Assembly: GCF_044769865.1 (NCBI RefSeq)
Contig: NZ_JBIZWA010000001.1
Coordinates: forward strand, 1,178,001-1,242,000
From: Homoserinimonas sp044769865
GTDB taxonomy: Bacteria > Actinomycetota > Actinomycetes > Actinomycetales > Microbacteriaceae
DNA: 64,000 nt
Reading direction: 5' to 3'
Shown here: in pieces, positions 1 to 8,835 of the stretch
How positions within the stretch are numbered: position 1 is the first letter of the stretch
Layout of the letters: every line of letters begins with the position of its first letter
Program-made: the position numbers and the translations under genes
The notes under the pieces: generated by a model
Seen by the model: only the letters and a program-made list of their open reading frames with translations
Databases searched by the model: none
What the model was told of the DNA's origin: nothing

Positions 1-1073
1 CGGGCAACTGCGCGATCGACTACGCCTTCCACCAGATCATCGGCGACGTCACCGACGACTCGCTCCAGGCCATGCGGGCGCTCCCCGAGGAGGGCGTCTC
101 GAGCTTCAAGCTCTTCATGGCCTACCCGGGCGTCTTCATGTCGGATGACGCGCAGGTGTTCAAGGCGATGCAGGTCTCCGCCGACACGGGGATGATGACG
201 ATGATGCACGCCGAGAATGGCCCCGTCATCGACGTCATGGTCAAGCAGCTGCTTGAGCAGGGCAAGACCGACCCGTACTACCACGGGGTCGCCCGCGCCT
301 GGCAGATGGAGGAGGAGGCGACGCACCGCGCCATCATGCTCGCCAACCTGACGGGCGCACCCCTCTACGTCGTGCACGTCAGCGCGAAGCAGGCGGTCGA
401 GCAGCTGGCGGCGGCGCGGGATGTGGGCCAGAACGTCTTCGGCGAGACCTGCCCGCAGTACCTCTACCTTTCACTCGAAGACCAGCTCGGGGCATCCAGT
501 GACGAATTCGGCGCCTTCGAGGGTGCCAAGTGGGTCTGCTCGACGCCGCTGCGCTCCAAGCATGAGGGGCACCAGCACCACATGTGGCAGAGCCTGCGCA
601 CCAACGACATCCAGATGGTCTCGACCGACCACTGCCCCTTCTGCATGAAGGGCCAGAAGGAGCTCGGCCTCGGCGACTTCTCCAAGATCCCCAATGGCAT
701 CGGCTCGGTCGAACACCGCATGGACCTGCTCTACCAAGGCGTCGTAGACGGCCAGATCAGCCTCGAACGCTGGGTCGAGATCACCTCGACGACGCCCGCC
801 CGCATGTTCGGGCTCTATGGCAAAAAGGGGGTCATCCAGCCCGGGGCCGACGCCGACATCGTCGTCTACGACCCCAACGGCCACACCTCGATCGGCGTGG
901 GCAAGACCCACCACATGAACATGGACCACTCGGCGTGGGAGGGCTTCGAGATCGACGGCCACGTCGACACCGTGGTCTCCCGTGGCAAGGTCATCGTCGA
1001 CGAGAGCGGCTACATCGGCACCAAGGGTGACGGTCAGTTCGTCAAGCGCGGCCTGAGCCAGTACCTGATCTGA
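1..1073 (+). CDS. Dihydropyrimidinase/hydantoinase, C-terminal part (5' end outside window)
   Basis: The reading frame is open from base 3, so this is the C-terminal ~357 residues of a cyclic amidohydrolase that is usually ~460-480 aa long. It hydrolyses dihydrouracil/dihydrothymine (or hydantoins) to N-carbamoyl-beta-amino acids. The metal-site signatures are visible: the carbamylated-lysine motif SSFKLFMAYPG, MMHAENG, VHVSAKQ, and STDHCPF with its metal-binding Asp/His. The end has the typical GADADIVVYDP segment of the closing beta-domain. It heads a same-strand series with an LLM oxidoreductase, an ABC importer, an aminotransferase and a semialdehyde dehydrogenase, which fits uracil/thymine breakdown. 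Hydantoinase activity cannot be excluded from sequence. Confidence 0.93.
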   Translation, partial: GNCAIDYAFHQIIGDVTDDSLQAMRALPEEGVSSFKLFMAYPGVFMSDDAQVFKAMQVSADTGMMTMMHAENGPVIDVMVKQLLEQGKTDPYYHGVARAWQMEEEATHRAIMLANLTGAPLYVVHVSAKQAVEQLAAARDVGQNVFGETCPQYLYLSLEDQLGASSDEFGAFEGAKWVCSTPLRSKHEGHQHHMWQSLRTNDIQMVSTDHCPFCMKGQKELGLGDFSKIPNGIGSVEHRMDLLYQGVVDGQISLERWVEITSTTPARMFGLYGKKGVIQPGADADIVVYDPNGHTSIGVGKTHHMNMDHSAWEGFEIDGHVDTVVSRGKVIVDESGYIGTKGDGQFVKRGLSQYLI

Positions 1074-1083
1074 GGGGCGATCA

Positions 1084-2112
1084 ATGGATTTCGGAGCAGT
1101 ACTGCAGACCAACCCGCCGTCGGCGCGCACCGTGCAGCTGGCGAAGCTGGCGGAGGCGCACGGCTTCAGCCACGTGTGGACCTTCGACTCGCACCTGCTG
1201 TGGCAGGAGCCCTATGTGATCTACAGTCGCATCCTCGCCGAGACCGACAAGGTCATCGTCGGGCCGATGGTGACGAACCCGGCGACCCGCGACTGGACGG
1301 TCACGGCATCCACCTACGCGACGCTCAACGAGATGTACGGCAACCGCACGATCTGCGGCATCGGCCGCGGCGACTCGGCAGTGCGGGTCACGAACGGTGC
1401 CCCGACGACCCTCAAGACGCTGCGTGAATCGATCCACGTGATCCGGGAGCTCGCCAACAGCCGGCCCGTCGAATACAACGGCGCGACGCTGCAGTTCCCC
1501 TGGAGCAAGGGGTCGAAGCTCGACGTGTGGGTCGCCGCGTATGGTCCCCTCGCGCTCAAGCTCACGGGCGAGGTCGGCGACGGCTTCATCCTGCAGATGG
1601 CCGACCTCGATGTCGCCGAATGGATGATCAAAACGGTGCGGGATGCCGCCGCCAACGCCGGCCGCGACCCCATGTCGATCAAGTTCTGCGTCGCGGCGCC
1701 CATGTACATCACCGACGATGCGGATGCTGCGCGGGCGCACATGCGCGACCAGTGCCGCTGGTTCGGTGGCATGGTGGGCAACCACGTCGCCGACATCGTG
1801 GCGAAGTACGGGGAGGGCTCGGCCGTGCCGAAGGCCCTCACCGACTACATCAAGGGCCGGGAGGGTTACGACTACAACGAGCACGGGCGGGCGGGCAACA
1901 CGCACGCCGACTTCGTGCCCGACGAGATCGTCGACCGCTTCTGCGTGCTAGGCACGGCATCCGATCACATCGAGAAGCTCAAGGCACTCGCGGAGCTCGG
2001 TGTCGACCAGTTCGCCGGGTACCTGCAGCATGACAACAAAGAGGAGACGCTGCGGGTCTACGGCGAGACCGTCATCCCCGCGCTCTCCGAGCACATCGTC
2101 GCGAAGGCGTAG
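1084..2112 (+). CDS. LLM-class F420/flavin-dependent oxidoreductase (TIGR03842-like)
   Basis: 342-aa luciferase-like TIM-barrel oxidoreductase. It starts MDFGAVLQTNPPSARTVQ and contains the barrel segments AEAHGFSHVWTFDSHLLW and YGNRTICGIGRGDSAVRV typical of the family. It begins 10 nt after the dihydropyrimidinase stop, so translation is probably coupled. In actinobacteria this LLM subfamily recurs beside dihydropyrimidinase genes. Its reaction is not established; reduction or oxidation of a pyrimidine-derived intermediate is an inference from neighbours. F420 rather than FMN is likewise only a family-based guess. Confidence 0.85.
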   Translation: MDFGAVLQTNPPSARTVQLAKLAEAHGFSHVWTFDSHLLWQEPYVIYSRILAETDKVIVGPMVTNPATRDWTVTASTYATLNEMYGNRTICGIGRGDSAVRVTNGAPTTLKTLRESIHVIRELANSRPVEYNGATLQFPWSKGSKLDVWVAAYGPLALKLTGEVGDGFILQMADLDVAEWMIKTVRDAAANAGRDPMSIKFCVAAPMYITDDADAARAHMRDQCRWFGGMVGNHVADIVAKYGEGSAVPKALTDYIKGREGYDYNEHGRAGNTHADFVPDEIVDRFCVLGTASDHIEKLKALAELGVDQFAGYLQHDNKEETLRVYGETVIPALSEHIVAKA

Positions 2113-2121
2113 GGCCGGGAG

Positions 2122-3060
2122 ATGGCCGACGGGCTCAGCCGCACAGGGCAGATCGCGACCCCGGGCCTGCGTCGTCGCCGTGGAGCGCCCGCCCGCGAGC
2201 TCGCCCGCTGGGGTGCCGGGGCGCTCGGCATCGTCGTGCTCGTGGGCATCTGGGAGCTCTACAAGCTCCTCGGTCCCGCCGACGGGCTCGTGCTCTTCGG
2301 TAACCGCGTGCTGCCGCGCACGAGCGACCTCGCCATGCCGCACAGCTGGGACATGCTCGCCCGGCTGCTCGAACCGGTCACGCGAGCGGACGGCGCGCGG
2401 CCGCTCTGGCTCGAGGTCGCCGTCGCGGCGACCCTCACGCTCGGCATCGCCGCGGCGGGCTGGCTCACGGGGCTCGTCGTGGGCGTCGGCCTCGCGCTCG
2501 TGATGCAGCGGTGGAAGCTTGCCGAATGGGGCCTGCTGCCCTGGATCATCCTCAGCCAGACCATCCCCCTCATCGCCTTCGCCCCCGTCGTGCGCAGTTG
2601 GGGCTCGCGCATCGAGATCGGCGCCTTCGAGTGGCAGGACTGGATGTCGGTGGCGCTCATCGCTTCCTACCTCGCTTTCTTCCCCATCGCTGTCGGCGCG
2701 CTCAAGGGCTTGCAGTCGCCCGACACGATCCACGTTGAACTCATGAAGACTTACGCGGCCGGGTGGTGGAAGACCCTCGTGCGCCTACGCCTGCCCGCCG
2801 CCGTGCCCTACCTGCTGCCCGCGCTCAGGCTCGGCGCCGCCAACGCCGTCATCGGTGCCGTCGTCGCCGAGGTCTCGACAGGGCTGCAGGGCGGCATCGG
2901 GCGCATCCTCATCCAATACGCCGGCCAGGCGAGCGGAGACCCGTCCAAGGCGTGGGGGCCCATCTTCGGGGCCATCGTGCTGGGGCTCGTCGCGGCCGGA
3001 TCAATCGCACTGCTCGGCGCCATGCTGGGCCGCTACAGGAGAGTGGAGATCAGCGGATGA
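2122..3060 (+). CDS. ABC transporter permease (SsuC/ThiX type)
   Basis: 312-aa inner-membrane permease of the binding-protein-dependent family that imports nitrate, sulfonate, thiamine precursors or pyrimidines. Hydrophobic segments run from about residue 30 to the C-terminus, and an EAA-type loop (AAGWWKTLVRLRLPAAVP) lies near residue 213 for contact with the ATPase. Its stop overlaps the ATG of the ATPase gene by 4 bp (ATGA). It should pair with the second permease at 3881 as a heterodimer. The probable cargo is a pyrimidine or dihydropyrimidine, inferred from the flanking catabolic enzymes. Confidence 0.87.
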   Translation: MADGLSRTGQIATPGLRRRRGAPARELARWGAGALGIVVLVGIWELYKLLGPADGLVLFGNRVLPRTSDLAMPHSWDMLARLLEPVTRADGARPLWLEVAVAATLTLGIAAAGWLTGLVVGVGLALVMQRWKLAEWGLLPWIILSQTIPLIAFAPVVRSWGSRIEIGAFEWQDWMSVALIASYLAFFPIAVGALKGLQSPDTIHVELMKTYAAGWWKTLVRLRLPAAVPYLLPALRLGAANAVIGAVVAEVSTGLQGGIGRILIQYAGQASGDPSKAWGPIFGAIVLGLVAAGSIALLGAMLGRYRRVEISG

Positions 3061-3881
3061 CGCAGATGACCGGTGGTACGGATGCCGTCAGCATCGCGGG
3101 GGTCGACAAGGTCTTCGAGACCCGCAGCGGGCAGGTGCAGGCGCTCTCGGGCATCGACCTGACGGTGGCGGCGGGTGAGTTCGTGTCGCTCATCGGCCCC
3201 TCCGGCTGCGGCAAGTCCACGCTCATGCGCCTCATCGCCGACCTCGACCAGCCGAGCACGGGCACCGTGTCGGTGTTCGGCAAGCCGGCGAAGGATGCCC
3301 GCATCGCCCAGGACTACGGCATCGCCTTCCAGCAGGCCGGCCTGCTGCCGTGGCGCACGGTCGAGGAGAACATCGAGCTGCCCCTCTCCCTCCACGGGGC
3401 GCCGAAGGCCGAACGTGCGGCACGCGTCGCCGAGCTCGTCTCCCTCGTGGGCCTCGGGGACTTCGCCGACCGCTACCCCGACCAGCTCTCGGGCGGCATG
3501 CAGCAGCGCGTCGCGATCGCCCGGGCGCTGGCGGAGAAGCCGCGCCTGCTGCTCATGGATGAACCCTTCGGCGCCCTCGACGAGATGACGAGAGAACGGA
3601 TGCAGTCGGAGCTCGTGCGCATCTGCGCCGAGACCGGCGCGGCCGTCGTGTTCGTGACGCACTCCATCCCCGAAGCCGTGTTCCTCTCCGACCGGGTCGT
3701 CGTCATGTCGCCCCGGCCGGGTCGCATCCAGGAGATCGTGACGATGCGGCTCGCCGCCACCGCCGACCGCGAAGAGGGTCTGCGCGAGCAGCACGAGTTC
3801 TTCGACATGATCACGGCCGTGCGCGAGGCCCTCCACCAGGGCTCGCCGGTCGCCGCGGTGCGTGGAGTGGAGACGCGCTGA
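3057..3881 (+). CDS. ABC transporter ATP-binding protein (SsuB/TauB type)
   Basis: 274-aa ATPase. I placed the start at the ATG that overlaps the preceding stop (ATGA), with an AGGAGAG ribosome site ~12 nt upstream; the frame stays open further upstream but there overlaps the permease. Seen motifs are Walker A GPSGCGKST, signature LSGGMQQRVAIARAL, Walker B LLLMDEPFGALDE and an H-loop VFVTHSIPEA. It energises the two permeases on either side. The next gene begins on the last base of its stop codon (TGATG), so the genes are translationally coupled. Confidence 0.93.
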   Translation: MTQMTGGTDAVSIAGVDKVFETRSGQVQALSGIDLTVAAGEFVSLIGPSGCGKSTLMRLIADLDQPSTGTVSVFGKPAKDARIAQDYGIAFQQAGLLPWRTVEENIELPLSLHGAPKAERAARVAELVSLVGLGDFADRYPDQLSGGMQQRVAIARALAEKPRLLLMDEPFGALDEMTRERMQSELVRICAETGAAVVFVTHSIPEAVFLSDRVVVMSPRPGRIQEIVTMRLAATADREEGLREQHEFFDMITAVREALHQGSPVAAVRGVETR

Positions 3882-4663
3882 TGGGCCGGGCCGTGACGAT
3901 GAACCCGCGGACGGAGGTCGCCGCTCGCACCATCGCGCCCATCGTCGTGGGCCTCGTGGTGCTCGGCGGCTGGCAGCTCGCCGTGACCGTCGGGGGCGTC
4001 GACGACTATCTCCTGCCAGCGCCCGCCTCCATCATCGACCAGCTCGTGGAGTTCGCCCCCTCGATGCTCAGCGCCGGGCTCATCACGGGCACCAACGCCC
4101 TCATCGGCCTGCTCGTGGGGGCCGTGCTCGGCATCGTGGTCGCCCTCTTCGCGGCATCCGCTCGCCTCGTCGACTGGATGGCCGCGCCCGTCGTCGCGGC
4201 GCTCGCCGTCATCCCCATCGTTGCCCTCGCACCCGTGCTCAACACGATGTTCGGTGCCGACTCGCAGTTCGGGCGCCAAGCCATCGCGGCGCTCGCCGTC
4301 TTCGTGCCCGTCTTCATCAACACTCTGCGCGGCCTGCGGCAGGCGCTCCCCGTGCACCGCGACCTCATGGCCGTGTACGCCGCGAAACCCGGCCAGGTCA
4401 TGCGCACCGTGACGCTGCCGACGGCGACGCCCTTCGTCTTCACGGGCATCCGCATCGGCTCCTCGCTCGCCGTCATCTCAGCGCTCGTCGCCGAGTACTT
4501 CGGCGGCCCGCGTGGCGGTCTCGGCGGCCTCATCTCCACCTCTGCGGCATCCAGCGCGTACCCGCGTGCCTGGGCCTACGTCATCATCTCCATCGTGCTC
4601 GGCCTGGCCTTCTATCTCGTGACGCTCGGCGCTGAGCGACTCGCGGTGCGGAGGCGTAGCTGA
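3881..4663 (+). CDS. ABC transporter permease, second subunit
   Basis: 260-aa membrane protein with hydrophobic helices and an EAA-like loop (AAKPGQVMRTVTLPTATPF) near residue 168. The ATG shares one base with the ATPase stop. An internal ATG at residue 7 (MNPRTEV) is an alternative start. With the 2122 permease and the 3057 ATPase it forms the membrane part of an importer served by the lipoprotein encoded downstream. The presence of two different permeases in one operon is common in the ThiXY/RibX-like group. Confidence 0.87.
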   Translation: MGRAVTMNPRTEVAARTIAPIVVGLVVLGGWQLAVTVGGVDDYLLPAPASIIDQLVEFAPSMLSAGLITGTNALIGLLVGAVLGIVVALFAASARLVDWMAAPVVAALAVIPIVALAPVLNTMFGADSQFGRQAIAALAVFVPVFINTLRGLRQALPVHRDLMAVYAAKPGQVMRTVTLPTATPFVFTGIRIGSSLAVISALVAEYFGGPRGGLGGLISTSAASSAYPRAWAYVIISIVLGLAFYLVTLGAERLAVRRRS

Positions 4664-4733
4664 ACCCGACGTCCTCCCGTCCTCCGGGCGAGATGGCCGA
4701 CCACACAGGCACCAACGACAGGAAGGCACCGAC

Positions 4734-5882
4734 ATGAAACACAGCACACGTCGTGCGGCGAGCATCGCCGCGACAGCACTCGCGGCAGGGCTCGTGCTCT
4801 CGGCCTGCTCAGGCACCGGGGGCGACACCGATTCCGACACGGGTGGCGATGAACTCACCGAGGTGAAGCTGCAGCTGCAGTGGCTGCCGCAGGGGCAGTT
4901 CGCGGGCTACTTCGCGGCGCAGGAGCAGGGCTTCTTCGAGGAGGCAGGCCTCGACGTCGAGATCATCCCGAGTGGCGGCGACATCGTGCCGCAGGATGCC
5001 CTCGCCAACGGTGACGTCGACTACGCGATCGCCTGGGTGCCGAAGGTGCTCGGCTCGATCGGGGCCGGCGCCAATGTGACCAACATCGCGCAGATCTTCC
5101 AGCGCTCCGGCACCCTGCAGGTGTCGTGGGCCGACTCCGGCATTGAGTCGGTCGCCGACTTCGAGGGCAAGAAGATCGGCAGCTGGGGCTTCGGCAACGA
5201 GTGGGAGATCTTCGCCGCGATGGCGGAGGAGGGCCTCGACTCGACGACCGTCGAGATCATCACGCAGGACTTCAACATGAACGCCTTCCTCTCGGGCGAC
5301 ATCGACGCAGCCCAGGCGATGACCTACAACGAGTACGCGCAACTGCTCGAGGCGGTCAACCCCGACACGGGAGAGCTCTATACGCCGGAGGACTTCACCG
5401 TTATCAGCTACGAAGACACGGTCGGCGCGATGCTGCAGGACGCAATCTGGGCCGACACTGAGCGCCTCGAGAGCGACGAGGAGTACCAGGAGACGACCGT
5501 CGCCTTCCTCAAGGCGGTCATCAAGGGCTGGGCCTACGCCGCCGACAACCCCGAGGAGGCGTCGGAGATGACCATCAACGCCGGCTCCGGCTGGGGTGCG
5601 AGCCACGAACTGTGGATGGTCAACGAGACCAACAAGCTCATCTGGCCGGCAGAGAACGGCATCGGCTACATCGATGAGGCCGCATTCGAGGCCACCGTTG
5701 CGGCCGCGCTGAGCGCCACCAACGAGACCGGCGCGAGCCTCATCACCGAGGAACCGCCCGCCACCGCGTGGACCAACGAATACATCGAGCAGGCACTCGC
5801 CGAACTCGAGGAGGAGGGGGTCGACGTGAAGGGCGACGACTTCGAGCCCATCGAGGTCGAGCTGCTCGAGGGCGGCGCCTAG
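4734..5882 (+). CDS. ABC substrate-binding lipoprotein (NMT1/ThiY-like)
   Basis: 382-aa secreted lipoprotein. The N-terminus has a basic KHSTRR stretch, a hydrophobic core and the lipobox LSAC, giving a lipidated Cys near residue 25. The mature part (KLQLQWLPQGQFAGYFAAQEQGFF) is the classic opening of the NMT1/THI5 family, which binds pyrimidine precursors, riboflavin or related compounds. An AGGAAGG site lies 5-11 nt before the ATG. It is the receptor of the importer encoded just upstream. Given the surrounding catabolic genes, uracil, thymine or dihydropyrimidines are plausible ligands, but this is inference. Confidence 0.88.
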   Translation: MKHSTRRAASIAATALAAGLVLSACSGTGGDTDSDTGGDELTEVKLQLQWLPQGQFAGYFAAQEQGFFEEAGLDVEIIPSGGDIVPQDALANGDVDYAIAWVPKVLGSIGAGANVTNIAQIFQRSGTLQVSWADSGIESVADFEGKKIGSWGFGNEWEIFAAMAEEGLDSTTVEIITQDFNMNAFLSGDIDAAQAMTYNEYAQLLEAVNPDTGELYTPEDFTVISYEDTVGAMLQDAIWADTERLESDEEYQETTVAFLKAVIKGWAYAADNPEEASEMTINAGSGWGASHELWMVNETNKLIWPAENGIGYIDEAAFEATVAAALSATNETGASLITEEPPATAWTNEYIEQALAELEEEGVDVKGDDFEPIEVELLEGGA

Positions 5883-5890
5883 CAAGCATC

Positions 5891-5925
5891 GGCCGGGCGG
5901 CCGAGCACACCTCGGCCGCCCGGCC
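5891..5925 (+). terminator. Perfect 15-bp hairpin between binding protein and aminotransferase genes
   Basis: Arms 5891-5905 and 5911-5925 (GGCCGGGCGGCCGAG and its complement) surround a 5-nt loop. No T-run follows, so it may be a partial or Rho-assisted terminator, or a 3' stabiliser that raises binding-protein mRNA relative to the rest of the operon. Confidence 0.6.
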
Positions 5926-5957
5926 ACCAAACGTCAACAGAAAGAAGGCGTGAACCG

Positions 5958-7271
5958 ATGAACGACCGCACCAGCATCCCCAATGAGCGCATCGTCGCGC
6001 TCGACCGCGCCCACGTCTTCCACTCCTGGTCTGCGCAGGGCGCCCTTGCGCCGCTCGTCATCTCGGGAGGCTCAGGGACCCGCGCCTGGGATGACGAGGG
6101 CACCACCTACCTCGACTTCTCGAGCCAGCTCATCAACCTCAACATCGGCCACCAGCATCCGGCGGTCATCGCGGCAATCGCGGAGCAGGCGCGCCAGCTC
6201 ACGACGGTCGCCCCCGCCACCGCCAATCTTGCCCGCGGGGAGGCCGCCAAGCGCATCGTCGCGCGGGCGCCCGCGGGCTTCAACAGGGTCTTCTTCACCA
6301 ACGGCGGTGCGGATGCCAACGAGAACGCCATCCGCATGGCCCGCCTGCACACGGGGCGCGACACCGTGCTCTCGACCTACCGCTCGTACCACGGCAACAC
6401 GGGGGCCGCGATCGTCGCGACGGGGGACTGGCGACGGATGCCCAACCAGTACGCCCGCGGGCACGTGCACTTCTGGGGGCCCTACCTCTACCGCTCCGAG
6501 TTCTGGGCAACGACGCCCGAGCAGGAGTCGGAGCGGGCACTGCGACACCTTGAGCGCACGATCCAGGGCGAGGGACCGCAGACGATCGCGGCGATCCTGC
6601 TCGAGACGGTGCCCGGTACCGCCGGCATCCTGCCGCCGCCCCCCGGCTACCTGGCGGGCGTGCGGGAGCTGTGCGAGCGCTACGGCATCGTCCTGATCCT
6701 CGACGAGGTCATGGCGGGCTTCGGCCGCACGGGTCGCTGGTTCGCGTTCGACGGCTACGACGTCGTGCCCGACCTCATCACCTTCGCCAAGGGGGTCAAC
6801 TCGGGCTACGTGCCGGTCGGTGGCGTCATCATCTCCGACGAGATCGCCGCAGACTTCGACGAGACCGTCTTTCCCGGCGGGCTCACCTACAGCGGGCATC
6901 CGCTCGCCATGGCGTCGATCATCGGTGCGCTCGACGCGATGGAGCGCGAGGGCATCGTCGACAACGCCGCCCGCATCGGCGCGGAGGCAATCGGGCCGGC
7001 GCTCGAATCGCTCGCGCAGAAGCATCCGATCGTCGGCGAGGTGCGGGGTGAGGGCGTCTTCTGGGCGATCGAGCTCGTCGCCGACCGGGAGACCCGCGAA
7101 CCCCTGCCCGCCGAGACGATGGGCCGCATCAAGAGCGAACTGCTCGCTCGTCGCCTGCTCGCGATCGTGCAGGACAACCGCATCCACGTCGTGCCCCCCT
7201 GCGTCGTCACCGATGACGAGGTGGCGGAGGCCGTCGCGATCTACGACGAGGTGCTCGCGCTCGTCGGCTGA
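5958..7271 (+). CDS. Class III aminotransferase, probable beta-alanine:pyruvate type
   Basis: 437-aa PLP enzyme of the omega-amino-acid family. Motifs: TNGGADANENAIRMARL (cofactor phosphate site), YHGNTGAA, the PLP-ring Asp region LILDEVMAGFGRTG, and the Schiff-base lysine in TFAKGVNSGYVPVGG. Full length for the family. In a reductive pyrimidine pathway it would convert beta-alanine or 3-aminoisobutyrate to malonate or methylmalonate semialdehyde, the substrate of the next gene product. An AGAAAGAAGG-type ribosome site precedes the ATG. A hairpin separates it from the binding-protein gene, so expression levels may differ. Confidence 0.88.
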   Translation: MNDRTSIPNERIVALDRAHVFHSWSAQGALAPLVISGGSGTRAWDDEGTTYLDFSSQLINLNIGHQHPAVIAAIAEQARQLTTVAPATANLARGEAAKRIVARAPAGFNRVFFTNGGADANENAIRMARLHTGRDTVLSTYRSYHGNTGAAIVATGDWRRMPNQYARGHVHFWGPYLYRSEFWATTPEQESERALRHLERTIQGEGPQTIAAILLETVPGTAGILPPPPGYLAGVRELCERYGIVLILDEVMAGFGRTGRWFAFDGYDVVPDLITFAKGVNSGYVPVGGVIISDEIAADFDETVFPGGLTYSGHPLAMASIIGALDAMEREGIVDNAARIGAEAIGPALESLAQKHPIVGEVRGEGVFWAIELVADRETREPLPAETMGRIKSELLARRLLAIVQDNRIHVVPPCVVTDDEVAEAVAIYDEVLALVG

Positions 7272-7322
7272 ATGGCCGCCCGCGGCCGCAGAACCCACGT
7301 TTCTCCGAACAAAGGAACCACA

Positions 7323-8816
7323 ATGACCACCACGCTCAACCACTGGATCAACGGGGCTGACGCCGAGGGCACCTCCCCGCGCACCTCGCCCGTCTTCAAC
7401 CCCGCCCGCGGCGAGGTCAGCAAGAATGTGCGGCTCGCGAGCGTCGCGGATGTCGACACCGCCGTCGCCGCCGCGCGCGAGGCCTTCCCCGCGTGGCGGG
7501 ATGCGTCGCTCGCCAAGCGGCAGGGCATCCTGTTCACCTTCCGCGAGCTGCTCAACCAGCGCAAGGGCGAGCTGGCCGACATCCTCACCTCGGAGCACGG
7601 CAAGGTGACCTCGGATGCGCTGGGCGAGATCGCGCGCGGCCTCGAGGTCGTCGAGTTCGCGCTCGGCATGCCGCACCTGCTGAAGGGTGACTACAGCGAG
7701 AACGTTTCCACGGGCGTCGACGTGTTCACGCTGCGGCAGCCGCTCGGTGTTGTGGGCATCATCAGCCCCTTCAACTTCCCCGCCATGGTGCCGCTGTGGT
7801 TCTTCCCAATCGCGCTCGCGGCCGGCAATGCGGTCGTGCTGAAGCCGAGCGAGAAAGACCCCTCGGCGGCGAACTGGATGGCCTCGCTGCTCGCGGAGGC
7901 CGGCCTGCCGGCGGGGGTGTTCAACGTGGTCCACGGTGACAAGGAGGCGGTCGACGCGCTTCTGGAGCACCCGGATGTCGCCTCCATCTCCTTCGTCGGC
8001 TCCACCCCGATTGCCAAGTACATCTACGAGACCGCGTCGTCGCACGGCAAGCGGGTGCAGGCCCTCGGCGGTGCCAAGAACCACATGCTGGTGCTGCCGG
8101 ATGCCGACCTCGACCTCGCCGCGGACGCCGCCGTCAACGCCGGCTTCGGCTCGGCGGGCGAGCGCTGCATGGCGATCAGCGTCATCCTCGCGGTCGAACC
8201 GGTCGCCGACGAGCTCATCTCCCGCATCACCTCCCGCATGCAGGGCCTCAAGGTCGGCGACGGGATGCGCGGATGCGACATGGGCCCGCTCATCACGGAG
8301 GCGCACCGCGACAAGGTCGCCTCCTACATCGACATCGCCGAGAACGACGGGGCGACCGTCGTGGTCGACGGGCGCGGCGTGGAGATCGATGGCGAGGCAT
8401 CCGGGTTCTGGCTCGGCCCGACCCTCTTCGACAGGGTCTCGACCGACTCGGCCGTCTACCGGGACGAGATCTTCGGCCCCGTGCTGTCGATCGTGCGGGT
8501 CGCCTCCTACGACGAGGGGCTCGACATCATCAACGGCTCCCAGTACGGCAACGGCACCGCCATCTTCACGAATGACGGCGGGGCGGCGAGGCGCTTTCAG
8601 AACGAGGTGCAGGTGGGCATGGTCGGTATCAACGTGCCCATCCCCGTGCCCGTCGCGTACCACTCCTTCGGCGGATGGAAGGACTCACTCTTCGGTGACG
8701 CCAAGGCCTATGGCCCCTCGGGCATCGCGTTCTTCACGCGCGAGAAGGCCGTGACGTCACGCTGGCTCGACCCCTCCCACGGCGGCATCAACCTGGGCTT
8801 CCCGCAGCATGACTGA
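7323..8816 (+). CDS. mmsA: CoA-acylating methylmalonate/malonate-semialdehyde dehydrogenase
   Basis: 497-aa aldehyde dehydrogenase that oxidises malonate or methylmalonate semialdehyde to acetyl- or propionyl-CoA with NAD+ and CoA. The start MTTTLNHWING is chosen because AAAGGA lies ~7 nt upstream; an in-frame ATG at 7272 lacks this support. Diagnostic features are the MmsA-type active-site region GSAGERCMAIS with catalytic Cys, the ALGGAKNH stretch in place of the usual ELGGK glutamate motif, and the ending GGINLGFPQ. It completes the sequence dihydropyrimidinase, aminotransferase, semialdehyde dehydrogenase. No ureidopropionase is in the window; it may lie upstream. Confidence 0.92.
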   Translation: MTTTLNHWINGADAEGTSPRTSPVFNPARGEVSKNVRLASVADVDTAVAAAREAFPAWRDASLAKRQGILFTFRELLNQRKGELADILTSEHGKVTSDALGEIARGLEVVEFALGMPHLLKGDYSENVSTGVDVFTLRQPLGVVGIISPFNFPAMVPLWFFPIALAAGNAVVLKPSEKDPSAANWMASLLAEAGLPAGVFNVVHGDKEAVDALLEHPDVASISFVGSTPIAKYIYETASSHGKRVQALGGAKNHMLVLPDADLDLAADAAVNAGFGSAGERCMAISVILAVEPVADELISRITSRMQGLKVGDGMRGCDMGPLITEAHRDKVASYIDIAENDGATVVVDGRGVEIDGEASGFWLGPTLFDRVSTDSAVYRDEIFGPVLSIVRVASYDEGLDIINGSQYGNGTAIFTNDGGAARRFQNEVQVGMVGINVPIPVPVAYHSFGGWKDSLFGDAKAYGPSGIAFFTREKAVTSRWLDPSHGGINLGFPQHD

Positions 8817-8823
8817 CCGCCGC

Positions 8824-8829
8824 TAGAAT
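8824..8829 (+). promoter_or_regulatory. -10 box of a leaderless pyrE promoter
   Basis: TAGAAT lies 6 nt before the GTG at 8836, and there is no ribosome site in between. Transcription would start at or within a base of the start codon. This gives pyrE its own promoter right after the catabolic operon. Confidence 0.65.
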
Positions 8830-8835
8830 CGCCGG

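Noticed and set aside
2763..3056. 5' extension of the ABC ATPase frame
   Set aside because: It overlaps the permease gene in another frame, is Arg/Pro-rich, and the ATG at 3057 has both a ribosome site and the coupled ATGA overlap.
4664..4733. Possible riboswitch before the NMT1/ThiY-like lipoprotein gene
   Set aside because: The gap is only 70 nt and shows no thi-box (CTGAGA) or other recognisable aptamer core.
6072..8663. Very long (863-codon) open frame on the minus strand
   Set aside because: It is antisense to the aminotransferase and mmsA genes, both with full family motifs. Its translation is low-complexity Arg/Asp/His/Val, typical of a GC-rich shadow frame.
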